A program made the position numbers and the translations under genes. Source: Brachionus plicatilis (Eukaryota > Rotifera > Eurotatoria > Ploima > Brachionidae). Taken from it: 56,405 nt of DNA. How positions within the stretch are numbered: the stretch's first letter is position 1; every line of letters starts with the position of its first letter. Of this stretch, positions 11,601 to 22,472 are shown one piece after another. Location: contig QEOQ01000508.1 of NCBI GenBank assembly GCA_010279815.1, forward strand, positions 2,801,539-2,857,943. Direction: 5' to 3'. The notes beneath the pieces were generated by a model that was given only the letters and a program-made list of their open reading frames with translations, was not told the origin of the DNA and did no database searches.

Positions 11601-13105
11601 AAAGGTCAAAGCTTATTTAATTGAAAAATTTAATCCGAATCTAAGATAGGGCAATTTTTTAAATAAAAATATTTCGAAGTAAGCAAGCTTTGATAGTTGG
11701 TTTTGGTAATGAAAAAAAAATACTACTTGGTCACAAAAACGCCAAAAGCAATGTAAATTTTATTATATTTTTGCTTAAGTTTTTTAAAAAGTTAAATTCA
11801 TTTTAAGATGTTGAGGAAATAATCAGTACATTTTTTTTTCATTTCTAATTTATTTTAAAAAAGATAGCACTGATTATTATTTTTTGCTTTGAATCAGACT
11901 TTAATTTTTTAAAATTGGTCAGATTCTATACATTTGAACAATACCTACGAAAAATAAAGTTTGATTTTTCTTTTAAATTAGATATTAAATTATGGTTATG
12001 ATCTTAAATTTTTATAGCTTAATAAATAAATGTTTTATTATTTAACTTAATTAAATTTACTTTTTTAAAATTAATTAGCATCAGTTCTGCAAGAGTTCAC
12101 TTAAAAATTTACTTTTAGACTTCAAAGATTTTAAGCTCATGCATTAATTAGCTCTTAATTGTCAGAAAAGTTCTACTGAGAAAAAAAAAACCAAAATGAG
12201 TTTTGGTCCAAATTATCTTGCTTTCTAACTTTCATGCCTTTTTCTATTTTCGAACTAATGTTCCTTTTTTATTTTTGTAATTTTATTTTTAGGTAATAAT
12301 TTTTCATTTTTTAAAAAAACACAAAAAAAAAAAAAAAAAAAAATTTTATCTTTATTTTCTTTTACTTCTCCTTAAAGGAGGTTAATTCAATTCAATAAAT
12401 AAAATGAGTCGACGTAAGTATTTTTTCTCAACAGTTATAAGGATTTTATTTTTTAATTAACTAAATTAAATAAAAATAAGAGAAAAAAAAATTTGTTTAA
12501 TGATGAATTTTAATGAGCTAACAATATAAGTAAATAATTAACCCAAAAAAATATAAGAATAATATCTATCAAAAAGTAGACTAAAAAATTGACTGTCTCC
12601 AAATATTAAATATTCATAAAAATCGACCATCCATGATTAATCAACCTGCATACGTATAATAAGTCCAGACAGGTGAACCTATGTTTTTATATTTTGTTTT
12701 TCATGAGTCCAATTGGCTAGACGTTAATTAAATGAATAAATAAATTTTTAAATTTTCCAATAGCTCTTCCATTTGCTTAAAATATTTGTCAGCTTTAATT
12801 CTCTCACATATTAGCTACCCTTGATCTTGACACTCAATTGATGAGTAATCGGCTTTTTTCATTCAAACAACAAATATTGCAGCTGGCAACAAAAAAATAT
12901 CATGTTTAAATTCTCAGAAATTATCAGCGCCTAGAGAGGATATCACAATATTTTTCAAAGTTTGAATATTGGCTACACAAATCGTAGCTACAAATTTGGA
13001 TACATGAAAGGTTCGTGTGGGAGACATACAAGCAGGGGATCAGAGTTTCCAAAAAAATATAAAAATCAACGGAACGCAGTTTAAACACCTTTCATCAAAA
13101 AATAG
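5622..13105. other. Long AT-rich intergenic desert
   Basis: About 7.5 kb without a protein, tRNA or recognisable element I can support. It holds long A and T runs, a short (CA)n microsatellite at 9482-9498, and a poly(A) tract around 12323-12344. At 12404 an ATG in a purine-rich leader is followed after 10 nt by a perfect donor (ATGAGTCGAC/GTAAGT), which could be a tiny first coding exon, but I found no exon that joins it. Confidence 0.5.
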
Positions 13106-13303
13106 GGACCTGTTGGTAAAATGAAAATAATTTTAGATTTTTAAAAAATTTTCATATTTTTAGATTTTTGTGCAATATTTCAGAAAATAAACTAAAACTC
13201 TTCCAAATTATTTAGTTGCCAAAATTAAAAATTTTATGAAGTTTTGCACAAAAAATCTAAAAAATATGAAAATGTAAATTTATTTTCATTTTGCTGACCT
13301 GTT
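13106..13303. mobile_element. Small fold-back MITE
   Basis: The left end, GACCTGTTGGTAAAATGAAA, is repeated in inverted form at the right, TTTCATTTTGCTGACCTGTT. Inverted similarity continues inwards through TCATATTTTTAGATTTTTGT and its complement. The roughly 198-bp unit contains no ORF. The duplicated target was not identified. Confidence 0.65.
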
Positions 13304-14064
13304 TCGACTGGGTAATAATTACGGTGTAGAAGATGTAGATCAAATCTATGTTTTAAAAAAGGTTTCCTAAAAAGAAAATTTAAAAATCATGCGGAAATTT
13401 ATTATTATCTATGAGGCTTCATTAGCCGTTCAAAGTATCGTGTTTTTATAAATTATTGAAGACCTGAACAAGATGGTTTTTGAATTAGCAGAAGGAATAT
13501 ATAATTGTGAAGGTTTAGAGTAATCGACTACAAATGTCGTAGCTACATCATTTGCATTAGCTACAAATTTTGTAGCTACATTTTATGTAGCGGACGAAAA
13601 GTACCAAATGTCAAAAATTTTAAGAAAAAGTCAGAGAGATTTTGGAATAATTTCAAAAGTTTTGAGTAATCGACTATAAATGTTGAAGTCAATTAAATGA
13701 ATTGTATATTAATGTAGCCTACAATGTAGCTACATTATATGTAGCAGTATCTAACATTTGAATTTATTAGTGTCTTGCAGAAGGTTTTACAAAAAAAATT
13801 GAAGTTTTGAGTAGTAAGCTATTTCGTAAAAATTTTGTAGCTACAATAAATGTAGCGACCTCTAATAGAAAAAAAAGAGGGACCAGATTCGACAGGGTAA
13901 TTATTTCGATGTAAACGATTAAATTGGTGAAGTAATTAAAGAAATTTTTTTACTGAATCTTGTCAAATAAATCTCATATTAGAAATTTCAAGCAACTTAC
14001 AGCTAATTTTATTATATTTTATACAAGGTTTTGGAAATGGACTACAAAATTGGGAGCTACCATT

Positions 14065-14295
14065 TATGTAGCTATGTTTTCTGTAGCGGACCAAAAGTAT
14101 GTAGCTACGTTTTCTGTAGCAGACCAAAAGTATGTAGCTACGTTTTCTGTAGCAGACCAAAAGTATGTAGCTACGTTTTCTGTAGCAGACCAAAAGTATG
14201 TAGCTACGTTTTCTGTAGCAGACCAAAAGTATGTAGCTACGTTTTCTGTAGCAGACAAAAAGTATGTAGCTAAGTTTTCTCTAGCGGACGCAAAG
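14065..14295. repeat. 33-bp tandem repeat, seven copies
   Basis: Seven head-to-tail 33-bp units start at 14065, 14098, 14131, 14164, 14197, 14230 and 14263; the middle ones are identical. The unit reads TATGTAGCTACGTTTTCTGT followed by AGCAGACCAAAAG. Because 33 is divisible by three, all frames stay open and one plus frame reads YVATFSVADQK repeatedly (within 13960-14361). The open frames on both strands are a consequence of the periodicity, so I do not call a gene. Confidence 0.9.
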
Positions 14296-14475
14296 TACCA
14301 CATATTAAAAATTATAAGAAATAAGCAGGTATTTTCAAGAATTTATTTAAAAAAATTGTGAGCAATCAAATACAAAATTGGTAGCGACATTGAGTTTCAA
14401 ACGTTTTATTGATTAAAAATTATTGATTTGAGAATTAAATCTAATTGTACAATAATTGTTATTAAAATATAAAGT

Positions 14476-14953
14476 AAGAATTGTGAATTTTGGTACAAAA
14501 AACAAAAACCAAATGCTAAAAATGTCAAAGCTTTCGTTCTGAAGGACCAAAATTTGTTCTGTAAATTGTAGCAGCTGATACATCCTCTGTACCACCTATA
14601 TACCGATTCTGCAAAACTCTGCAATAAATCTGCAAAATTCAAATATTGTAAATTTGTGATATTAAAAAAATCTAATTCAACTTTTAGTGGTGGTACAGAA
14701 AATTATCAGTTGCTACAATTTACAAAATACGTTTTGCTCAGTCCAAATTAAAGCTCTGGCGTTTTTTGATTTTTTTTTTGTACTAAAATTCACATTTTTC
14801 TCAATTTTGCAGAATTTTTCAGAATTAGTATATTGGTGGTACAAAGGATGTGTCAGTTGCTACAATTTACAGAACATATATTGGTCCTTCAGAACTTACG
14901 CTTTGCCATTTTTTATATTTTGTTTTTGTTTTTTTTACTAAAATTCACAATGC
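14476..14953. mobile_element. Fold-back element, same family as 52001-52379
   Basis: Both ends carry ATTGTGAATTTTGGTAC-like termini in inverted orientation (14481 and 14938-14951). Arms include TGTAAATTGTAGCAGCTGAT and its partner TCAGTTGCTACAATTTACAG. The same sequence family is present at 52001-52379, where the borders are firm. An extra internal copy of the right arm (about 14690-14830) suggests a partial duplication. No ORF is supported. Confidence 0.7.
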
Positions 14954-15600
14954 AATTTCTGTAGCTACATTATCTGTAGCGGACCAAAAGTAACACATAT
15001 TAAAAATTATAAGAAATTAGCAGGGAGATCCAAGAAATTATTTAAAAAAATTTGAGCAACAAAACTATTTTCTTTCAACAAAACCACTTTCGACTACAAA
15101 TTTTGTAGCTACAATTTATGTAGCTACATTATCTGTAGCGGACCAAAAGTAACACATATTAAAAATTATAAGAAATAGGCAGGTAGTTTCAAGAGATTAT
15201 TTAAAAAAATTTGAGCAACAAAACTATTTTCTTTCAACAAAACCACTTTCGACTACAAATTTTGTAGCTACAATTTATGTAGCTACATTATCTGTAGCGG
15301 ACCAAAAGTGACACATATTAGAAATTATAAGAAATTAGCAGGGAGATCCAAGAAATTATTTAAAAAAAATTGAATAATCGACTATAAAATTTGTAGCTAC
15401 ATTTTCTGTAGCTACATTATCTGTAGCGGACCAAAAGTAACACATATTAAAAATTATAAGAAATAGGCAGGTAGTTTCAAGAAATTATTTTAAAATACAG
15501 AGAAATCGACTACAAAATCTGTAGCTACAATTTATGTAGCTACATTTTCTGTAGCTACATTATCTGTAGCGGACCAAAAGTAACAGATAATAAAGTTTCT

Positions 15601-15953
15601 AAGCAACTAGCAGATAAATGTCAAAATTATTCATGGAACAATTTAAGCTATTGACCTCCAATTTGGCATGTAAAATTTTGACATTTACGTAAACTTTTTG
15701 TTGTTCTTGTTGTTTTTTATCGTAAAAAATACGAACAAAATAATTGCTAGCAAAATGAGGCTAAGATTATCATAAGAAGCAACGAAGAACATTTTTCTGA
15801 TCTTGAGACTAAGCAAAGATTAAATTGCAAAAGTTTATGATATTTTCATCCAAAAGATTAAGCATGCTTTCACTTTAGACTAATCGAAAAAAAAAAAACT
15901 TGAAAAAAAAATCACAAACCAAGCAAAAAACACGTGACCCAAAATCCCTTAAC
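15601..15953. other. Upstream region of EPB41L5
   Basis: AT-rich leader before the GC-rich gene. A splice-acceptor-like CTTTCACTTTAG ends at 15876, so the gene may have an untranslated 5' exon further upstream. No core promoter is obvious. Confidence 0.35.
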
Positions 15954-17792
15954 ATGTCGTCCTTCTTTCGTTTTCTGAGCAAACGGGGCCCCAAGTCCTC
16001 GTCGGTCAGCAGCTGCAAACCGGACCATCCGGACAAACACAAAAAGCTGAACGTGTGCGAAGACCTCAAAGAGTCCATCGAACACTACAACGAACGCTGC
16101 CAGCAAATAAAACAACTCAACGAACAAAAGCTGAACAACCAACTGGACCAATCACCGCGTACCACCGCCGCCACCAACCCCCGCTCCTACTTCTCCTTCA
16201 AATCTTTAAAAAACAGCGCCAACTCCTCAAAGCTCAACAGCCAATTTAACCAAAGCCAAAAGGACACGATCGAGTGCGCCATCGTCTTTCTCGACGACAG
16301 CCAACACAGCTTTTTCATGCACAAAAAATCAACTGGCGCCAAACTCTACGAACAAGTGTTCTATCACCTTGACCTAATCGAGACCGACTACTTCGGCCTT
16401 CAGTTCAGCGACACGCACAACGTCAAACACTGGCTCGAGCCTACCAAGCCCATACGCAAACAATGCAAGATCGGACCGCCGTACCAATTTTTTTTCCGCG
16501 TCAAATTCTACACAGCCGAGCCCAACAACCTAAACGAAGAGCTCACCCGCTACTTTTACTTTCTTCAGCTTAAGCACGATCTGCGCTCCGGTCAGCTGAG
16601 CAGCAGCGCCGGTCAGCACCACGTCTACGTAGAGTTGTGCGCGCTAATCCTTCAAGAAGAGCTTGGCGACTTTGAGGCGGACGCGCACACCGTCGAGACC
16701 GTGTCCGAGTTCCGCTTTTTGCCGGACAGCCTGCAGACCGAACAGTTCGAGCAACGGGTGTACGAGGCGTTCGCGTCCTCGAGCGCCATCCGGGGCATGA
16801 GTCCGGCCCAGGCCGAGCTCACCTTTCTCAACAAGGCCAAGTGGCTAGAGATGTACGGCGTCGACATGCACTCGGTGTACGGCCGCGATCACAACGAGTA
16901 CAAGCTCGGTTTGACGCCGTCCGGCATCCTTGTCTTCGAGCTCGCCTACGCCAAAATCGGTCTCTTCTACTGGCCCAAGATAGAAAAGGTGAGCTTTGAG
17001 AGAAAAAAGTTCACCATTTTGGTGGCCGAGGACGACAACAACGGTCTCAGACAGCAGCACACGTTCATCTTTAATTTGATTGATGAGAAAGCGTGCAAAC
17101 ACTTGTGGAAGTGCGCCGTCGAGTACCACGCTTTTTTTCGTCTAAGAGCGTCGCCGGTAACTTTGAGCAGTGTCACCGGCACCGGTCTGTTCAACGGGTT
17201 TATACGGCGCGGCTCTAGATTCCGCGGTCCCGAGCGCACCGAGTTTCAGACGCACAACCTGGGCCGGCTGACAACGCCGCGACGCAGCGTTCAGTTCGAG
17301 CGCCGGCCCTCGCAGCGCTTCTCGCGACGCGCCTCCTACGCCATCAAACGCAAGCTGAACGAGCAGCAGCGAAAAGGCTGCGCTCTTGTGCCCAGCGTCA
17401 GCGACTCCAAGATCGAGGACGCCGTTCCCGTCCCCGCCGCCAATTGCTGCAAGCGGCAGACGGGCGAACACGACCAGAAGTGCAATGTGTACAAGGCTAA
17501 GATGATGATGGGCAGCAAGGACGTGTGCTCGACGGCCAGTGGGTCGTCGGCCTCGTCCACCTGCTCCAGTTCGAGCGAGAAGCTGAGCGATGCGGAGAGG
17601 GCGGGCGTGAAGGCCGAGCAGGCGAAGGATGCTCGGCCTTACGTGCGAGATGTGAAGGCGCACTGTCTGCAGCCTAATGTGAAGGTGGTCAGCGCGGCTA
17701 ATAATGTGAAGGCCACTGCGTTCACTCTGAACAATGTGGCTGCTAATTTGAGGCCCAAAGCGGACAAGCAGCCGGTTTCGACTGAGTTGTGA
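15954..17792 (+). CDS. EPB41L5: Band 4.1-like protein 5 (Yurt/EPB41L5), FERM protein
   Basis: A single exon encodes 612 residues. This family links the Crumbs polarity complex and integrins to the cortical cytoskeleton at lateral membranes and limits apical domain size. The FERM domain spans about residues 104-398, with [61 protein letters not shown] and [20 protein letters not shown]. The FERM-adjacent segment follows ([28 protein letters not shown]). The tail is low-complexity and ends in STEL, like the TEL end I recall for vertebrate EPB41L5. I chose ATG 15954 because [12 protein letters not shown] matches the family start; the open frame continues upstream without an ATG. An N-terminal insert of about 85 residues precedes FERM. 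Unlike its neighbours the exon is GC-rich and intronless. Confidence 0.93.
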   Translation: MSSFFRFLSKRGPKSSSVSSCKPDHPDKHKKLNVCEDLKESIEHYNERCQQIKQLNEQKLNNQLDQSPRTTAATNPRSYFSFKSLKNSANSSKLNSQFNQSQKDTIECAIVFLDDSQHSFFMHKKSTGAKLYEQVFYHLDLIETDYFGLQFSDTHNVKHWLEPTKPIRKQCKIGPPYQFFFRVKFYTAEPNNLNEELTRYFYFLQLKHDLRSGQLSSSAGQHHVYVELCALILQEELGDFEADAHTVETVSEFRFLPDSLQTEQFEQRVYEAFASSSAIRGMSPAQAELTFLNKAKWLEMYGVDMHSVYGRDHNEYKLGLTPSGILVFELAYAKIGLFYWPKIEKVSFERKKFTILVAEDDNNGLRQQHTFIFNLIDEKACKHLWKCAVEYHAFFRLRASPVTLSSVTGTGLFNGFIRRGSRFRGPERTEFQTHNLGRLTTPRRSVQFERRPSQRFSRRASYAIKRKLNEQQRKGCALVPSVSDSKIEDAVPVPAANCCKRQTGEHDQKCNVYKAKMMMGSKDVCSTASGSSASSTCSSSSEKLSDAERAGVKAEQAKDARPYVRDVKAHCLQPNVKVVSAANNVKATAFTLNNVAANLRPKADKQPVSTEL

Positions 17793-17808
17793 GATTTTTT
17801 TTTTTTTT

Positions 17809-18651
17809 NNNNNNNNNNNNNNNNNNNNNNNNNNNNNNNNNNNNNNNNNNNNNNNNNNNNNNNNNNNNNNNNNNNNNNNNNNNNNNNNNNNNNNNNNNNN
17901 NNNNNNNNNNNNNNNNNNNNNNNNNNNNNNNNNNNNNNNNNNNNNNNNNNNNNNNNNNNNNNNNNNNNNNNNNNNNNNNNNNNNNNNNNNNNNNNNNNNN
18001 NNNNNNNNNNNNNNNNNNNNNNNNNNNNNNNNNNNNNNNNNNNNNNNNNNNNNNNNNNNNNNNNNNNNNNNNNNNNNNNNNNNNNNNNNNNNNNNNNNNN
18101 NNNNNNNNNNNNNNNNNNNNNNNNNNNNNNNNNNNNNNNNNNNNNNNNNNNNNNNNNNNNNNNNNNNNNNNNNNNNNNNNNNNNNNNNNNNNNNNNNNNN
18201 NNNNNNNNNNNNNNNNNNNNNNNNNNNNNNNNNNNNNNNNNNNNNNNNNNNNNNNNNNNNNNNNNNNNNNNNNNNNNNNNNNNNNNNNNNNNNNNNNNNN
18301 NNNNNNNNNNNNNNNNNNNNNNNNNNNNNNNNNNNNNNNNNNNNNNNNNNNNNNNNNNNNNNNNNNNNNNNNNNNNNNNNNNNNNNNNNNNNNNNNNNNN
18401 NNNNNNNNNNNNNNNNNNNNNNNNNNNNNNNNNNNNNNNNNNNNNNNNNNNNNNNNNNNNNNNNNNNNNNNNNNNNNNNNNNNNNNNNNNNNNNNNNNNN
18501 NNNNNNNNNNNNNNNNNNNNNNNNNNNNNNNNNNNNNNNNNNNNNNNNNNNNNNNNNNNNNNNNNNNNNNNNNNNNNNNNNNNNNNNNNNNNNNNNNNNN
18601 NNNNNNNNNNNNNNNNNNNNNNNNNNNNNNNNNNNNNNNNNNNNNNNNNNN
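17809..18651. other. Assembly gap (843 N)
   Basis: A run of 843 undetermined bases begins right after a T-run that follows the EPB41L5 stop codon. The 3' UTR of that gene and the end of the hAT relic on the right may be hidden here. Confidence 0.99.
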
Positions 18652-18738
18652 ATTTAAAAAATTAAAAAAAAAAAATCATTTAATTTGAAAATAAGAGGAA
18701 TATCTTCAATTTTATTTGCTAAATGAGTATATTTTAAA

Positions 18739-19200
18739 TTAATCTAATAAGACCTTATTTTCGTAAATAAACATTATCTTTTCAAAATTTATTTTTGACA
18801 ACCGATTTCTTCGGTCCCAAAGTTGATAGCCTGCATGTGAGAAAAATCTCTCACTTGGAACACTTGTTGCTGGGATTGCTAATACAACTGAAGCTAAACT
18901 AGATAGTATAGGAAATTGGGATTTATTAAACCTCCAGTAATCCAATACATCGATATTACTTCTATCTTTCCTGTATTCATTGACCTCTTTTTTAATATCT
19001 ATTGATTCTTCGTCTTCGTCAGATGAATTTTCAGAGTCTTCAAAGTTCAGCTTTTTCTTTAAAGAATGGGACTCCGTAATTCAATACTTACTCAAAATCT
19101 CAAACACAATTTCTTTTATGTCTTCAGCACAGTGTCTTTCAGTCATACATTTAAAACCCAAAGCAAGAGATCATATAAAAAAAAGCTCTTCATTAGTTTG
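18739..19200 (-). pseudogene. hAT transposase C-terminal relic
   Basis: On the minus strand one frame reads, from 19200 downwards, ALGFKCMTERHCAEDIKEIV, then a single TGA stop, then an acidic stretch (SENSSDEDEES), NIDVLDYWRFNKSQFPILS and IPATSVPSERFFSHAG. The last parts are the hAT dimerisation domain (DYW...P.L..LA...L.IPATS.PSER.FS). The catalytic core upstream is missing, the frame has an in-frame stop, and the element runs toward the assembly gap. It is a dead remnant. Confidence 0.88.
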
Positions 19201-19210
19201 TGCGTATTGA

Positions 19211-21253
19211 GTAGATCTATCTACTGATATACAATATTAGATATATTCACCTGCCAACGAAGCTCGGCTCTCTTTTTTGTGAAAAAAAAGGTATAAAAGT
19301 AAAAAAAAACAGGTAAATTAAGAATATTTTTTATTTTTAAATCAAGAATAATAAAATTTAAAGCATTTAAAATCAGAAAATGAAAAAAAAAATATACAAA
19401 TCGGAGTATTTTTGGGAGAAAAAAGGGTTTTTAATGTTGCTATGCATCAAAAAACGCCTTTTTTGAAAGTTAAATAACTTTTTACCTGAAATAGGTAGAA
19501 ACATAAAAAAACCACCAAACATGGGTTATCATACATGGGGAACACGAATATGTAAAAAAATTTAGAATCCCAGAGTAGTGACGTAGTTTTGCCTTAAATG
19601 CACCTTACTTAATCAATTTTATAATTATATTTTTTACTCTCATTATTGCGAGGAACGAGCGTGCTGTGACGAGCTTATTAAGCAGACACGAGAATACTGA
19701 ATTGATTTGAACAGGTCGATAGCGATTGGTTCGATTCTTTAAACCAATCATTTCTAAAAATTGACTTATTGATTGAATTAATTGGATACTGAAAAGATGA
19801 ATTTTTAATTAGCTATTTATATAATTTTTATTGGCAAAGAGAAAAAGGTCAAAAAAAATTATGCATTCCTTAACACTAATCTTCGAGTTTACTTGTGTTT
19901 CAAAAATAACTTGAATAAAAGTGTTGGGTTGCAAGAGGATTCTAAACCGGCCACTTAATTTTTAGAAACCGTGACCGTGTTTTCATTGACCGGTCAACAT
20001 TTTGATGGGCGATCAGCTGTTCGGTAAGCTAAGCGGTCTAAATTTTGGACCGTAATAAAATACGGTCAGGAAAAAAAGGGCAGTCATAAATGCGGTCTAC
20101 TTTTTGGCGGACAGCCCCTTAAATAACTTTTTCCAAACATTATTTTTGTTAAAAAATTTATTTTAGGATTCTTGAAGAGAATATTTCTATTCATTTAGTT
20201 ATTTTTCGTAATTTAACCTTTTCTTACATACGTAATTTTTCGAAAAATTACGTAAAATTACCAAAAACACTAGTATAAAATCAGCACTTTATTTTAGAAT
20301 TGTTAATATCTTTCTTTTAAATATTTTAATAATTGTCTAAGCAATTTATTCTAAGATTCGAACATTATAGGACAGTTTTAAGATCTTTTTTGAGTAACTT
20401 AATGTTGTGTCAGCTAAAATATTTCAAATAAAACTCTTTAAATATTTAAGTCTTTGATTAAAAATTTTCAGTCATTAGTTGTGTCATACTTTTTCAGATT
20501 TTTTTGCTGATTTTGGACAAATCTGTTTTTTACTTATTTTTCAAATCTTGAGGATCATCAAAATTTTACTTATAATTAAAGCTTAATTTTTCTTTAACTT
20601 GAAAAAAAATTCATTCACACAAGGTATTGATTTCTTGGTATTGATACTTCTAGACATACAAAAACTGAAACTAGTTTCTTTCTACATTGATATTAAAAAA
20701 TACTGCTTTGTTAGATTTGTCAATTAAATTTTTTAATTCTCCAAATTGGTAAACTTTGGAACAAAACTTGAAAAATATTTTAAATATTCCGAATAAAGTT
20801 TAAACTAGGTATCTTTATTTATAAAAATAAAAAAAATGAAAGTTCTAATAAAAAATTGAAATGGGGCAAATTTTCAATGCAAATCCTGTATTTCTCTTTC
20901 TGATAAAAATTTATTTTGCAATTATAAAGAAAAATTATCTGAAGAAAGAAATATAGGCCATTCCCGAATACCTTTTTAGAACATTTTTAAAACAATTTTC
21001 ATTAAAAAAATACGGCTAAAAATGTCATTTCGAAATTTTTGGCCGGACTAATGACCGTTGACCAAAAAGTTGACGGTATTTTTGACAATCCTTATTATAC
21101 GGGTTTTCGAAAATACGGTCAAAAAATGACCGCAAAAAACCTCTCGCCAAATGTACCTGTTTGCTCTGACCACATCCAAAACTATTAAATAACGTCTCGT
21201 TACTCGCATATTTAAAGCTCTGCTTCATCTAGTACAAATTAATGTAAAATTAA
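19211..21253. other. Gene-free region with GACCGGT-type short repeats
   Basis: No host gene seen. Two zones (about 19940-20120 and 21030-21180) are richer in the words GACCG, CGGTC and GGCCGG than the surroundings, with partly inverted arrangement, e.g. AAAATACGGTCA at both ends. They may be the subterminal repeats of an old non-autonomous element, but I could not define borders. Confidence 0.35.
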
Positions 21254-21572
21254 TTATATGCTTTTTTCTGTTTTCTTTATGTTTTTTTCTACTATGCCAT
21301 CGCGATCATCTGGAGCTTTCGTTTTTTTTGCATGATTAATTCCATTTATTAAATTAAAATTTCCCATACCTTTAACTAGTTTGTACATTTGGATTAAATC
21401 GCCGTCAAGTCTTTTTCGCCTCTTTTCAAGGGTTATCAAATTTAAAATCTTTAACCTTGATTCATATGGAAAATTTTTTAGACAACTTAGAAGTTAAGTC
21501 GCTCTCCGTTATACTTATTAGATTATTTGTATATCACCTTTAGTTGTTGGACATTCAAGATGTGGTCAATAA
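21254..21572 (-). pseudogene. CR1/L2-like LINE reverse transcriptase tail, relic
   Basis: The minus strand reads PHLEC near 21572, then, after frame breaks, LKNFPYESRLKILNLITLEK and RRKRLDGDLIQMYKLVKG. This matches the conserved end of CR1/L2/Jockey-type reverse transcriptases, where PHLEY is followed by a YEERL..L.L.TLE.RR.RGDLI..YK motif. The fragment is frameshifted and lacks palm and endonuclease parts. Confidence 0.8.
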
Positions 21573-21831
21573 AATTAGTAAAATTAACTAATTAAATAGA
21601 AAAATCAAGTGCTTCTAGGAGTGAATGGAAGATTTAAACGCAAAAAAAAACTTTTATTAATAATTTTTTATTAATTTTTGCAAAATTTACCAGTTTTTTA
21701 TTTTGAAAAAAAAAAAATCACATTCTCACCATTTAAATTGATTGAAATCTAAGAGGTTGGGGGCCGGTCGAGAGGCCACGTGGCCGGTCGTGCCAGCGGC
21801 CAAAAAACGGTCCAAAAAAAAATTTTTACTT

Positions 21832-22223
21832 AGATGTTTAAAAAAAATTTAAAGGTATTAAAAGTATCATTTATTATTTATCAAAATTTTGGATTAGGTA
21901 ATTTTTAATTATTAACCCTAATTTTTTCGATAATTTTCAAAAATCGTTAAAATATATATATTTAAAATTCGGTATTTTAAATAGTTTTTTTATAAAAACG
22001 ATTTTAAAAAAATAAAAAATTAAATTTATAAAAATCAATGACGAAAATCTAATTTGTTTTAATGTTTATTTATTTTATTTTCTTTCAGCAAATTTTCTTA
22101 AATTAATCTGAACAAATTATTTGAAATAAAATTCTTAAAATAAAATCAAATTTAATATTTTTTTTTAAATTTAAAATTAATGCTACTTTTAATGCTTTTA
22201 AATTTTTTTAAACATCTAAGCCG
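21832..22223. mobile_element. Fold-back element
   Basis: CTTAGATGTTTAAAAAAAAT with AAAGGTATTAAAAGTATCAT at the left is mirrored on the right by TGCTACTTTTAATGCTTTTA and TAAACATCTAAG. The flanks are GC-richer (GGGGGCCGGTCGAG on the left, GCCGCCCAACACTA on the right) and may be the true termini. There is no ORF. Confidence 0.6.
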
Positions 22224-22472
22224 CCCAACACTAATTTTGACTCGCTGCTGCTTCTAGTGTTAAGAATATTAATGGTTTATTCACTTGTTTATCTGAATCT
22301 AGCTAATGTTCCTTCAGAATAAAAAATAAAATTAAAAATAATGTATTGAAATAGCTTAAGGTTAGTCATGTTTAAATATTTGATAGTTCAACAGAAAAAG
22401 AAGAGATTGTAGCAAACAAAATTAAATAAATTCTATTAAATTAAATAAAAATTGAGAACATTTAAAATCAAA

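Larger units (their letters stand above)
13530..15600. repeat. GTAGCTAC-rich minisatellite region
   Basis: The palindrome GTAGCTAC and the phrase CTGTAGCGGACCAAAAGTA recur through 2 kb. Between 14960 and 15590 the phrase ends five times in a loose tandem array (GGACC at 14981, 15140, 15299, 15428 and 15571), giving unit lengths of 159, 159, 129 and 143 bp. Each unit also carries a conserved spacer with ACACATATTAAAAATTATAA. Single diverged copies occur near 13590 and 13850. A fold-back element (14476-14953) splits the region. Confidence 0.8.

Noticed and set aside
13960..14361. 133-codon ORF with YVATFSVADQK repeats (and ORFs on the other strand)
   Set aside because: The open frames arise because a 33-bp tandem repeat lacks stops in several frames; there are no splice sites, homology or codon bias to support a gene.
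19650..19760. tRNA-like GGTTCGATTC near 19727
   Set aside because: The T-loop word is present, but no acceptor stem, D arm or anticodon arm can be folded around it.
21025..21228. 67-codon minus-strand ORF beginning MKQSFKYASNETLF
   Set aside because: It overlaps the GACCG-type repeat zone and has no motif or coding signature.
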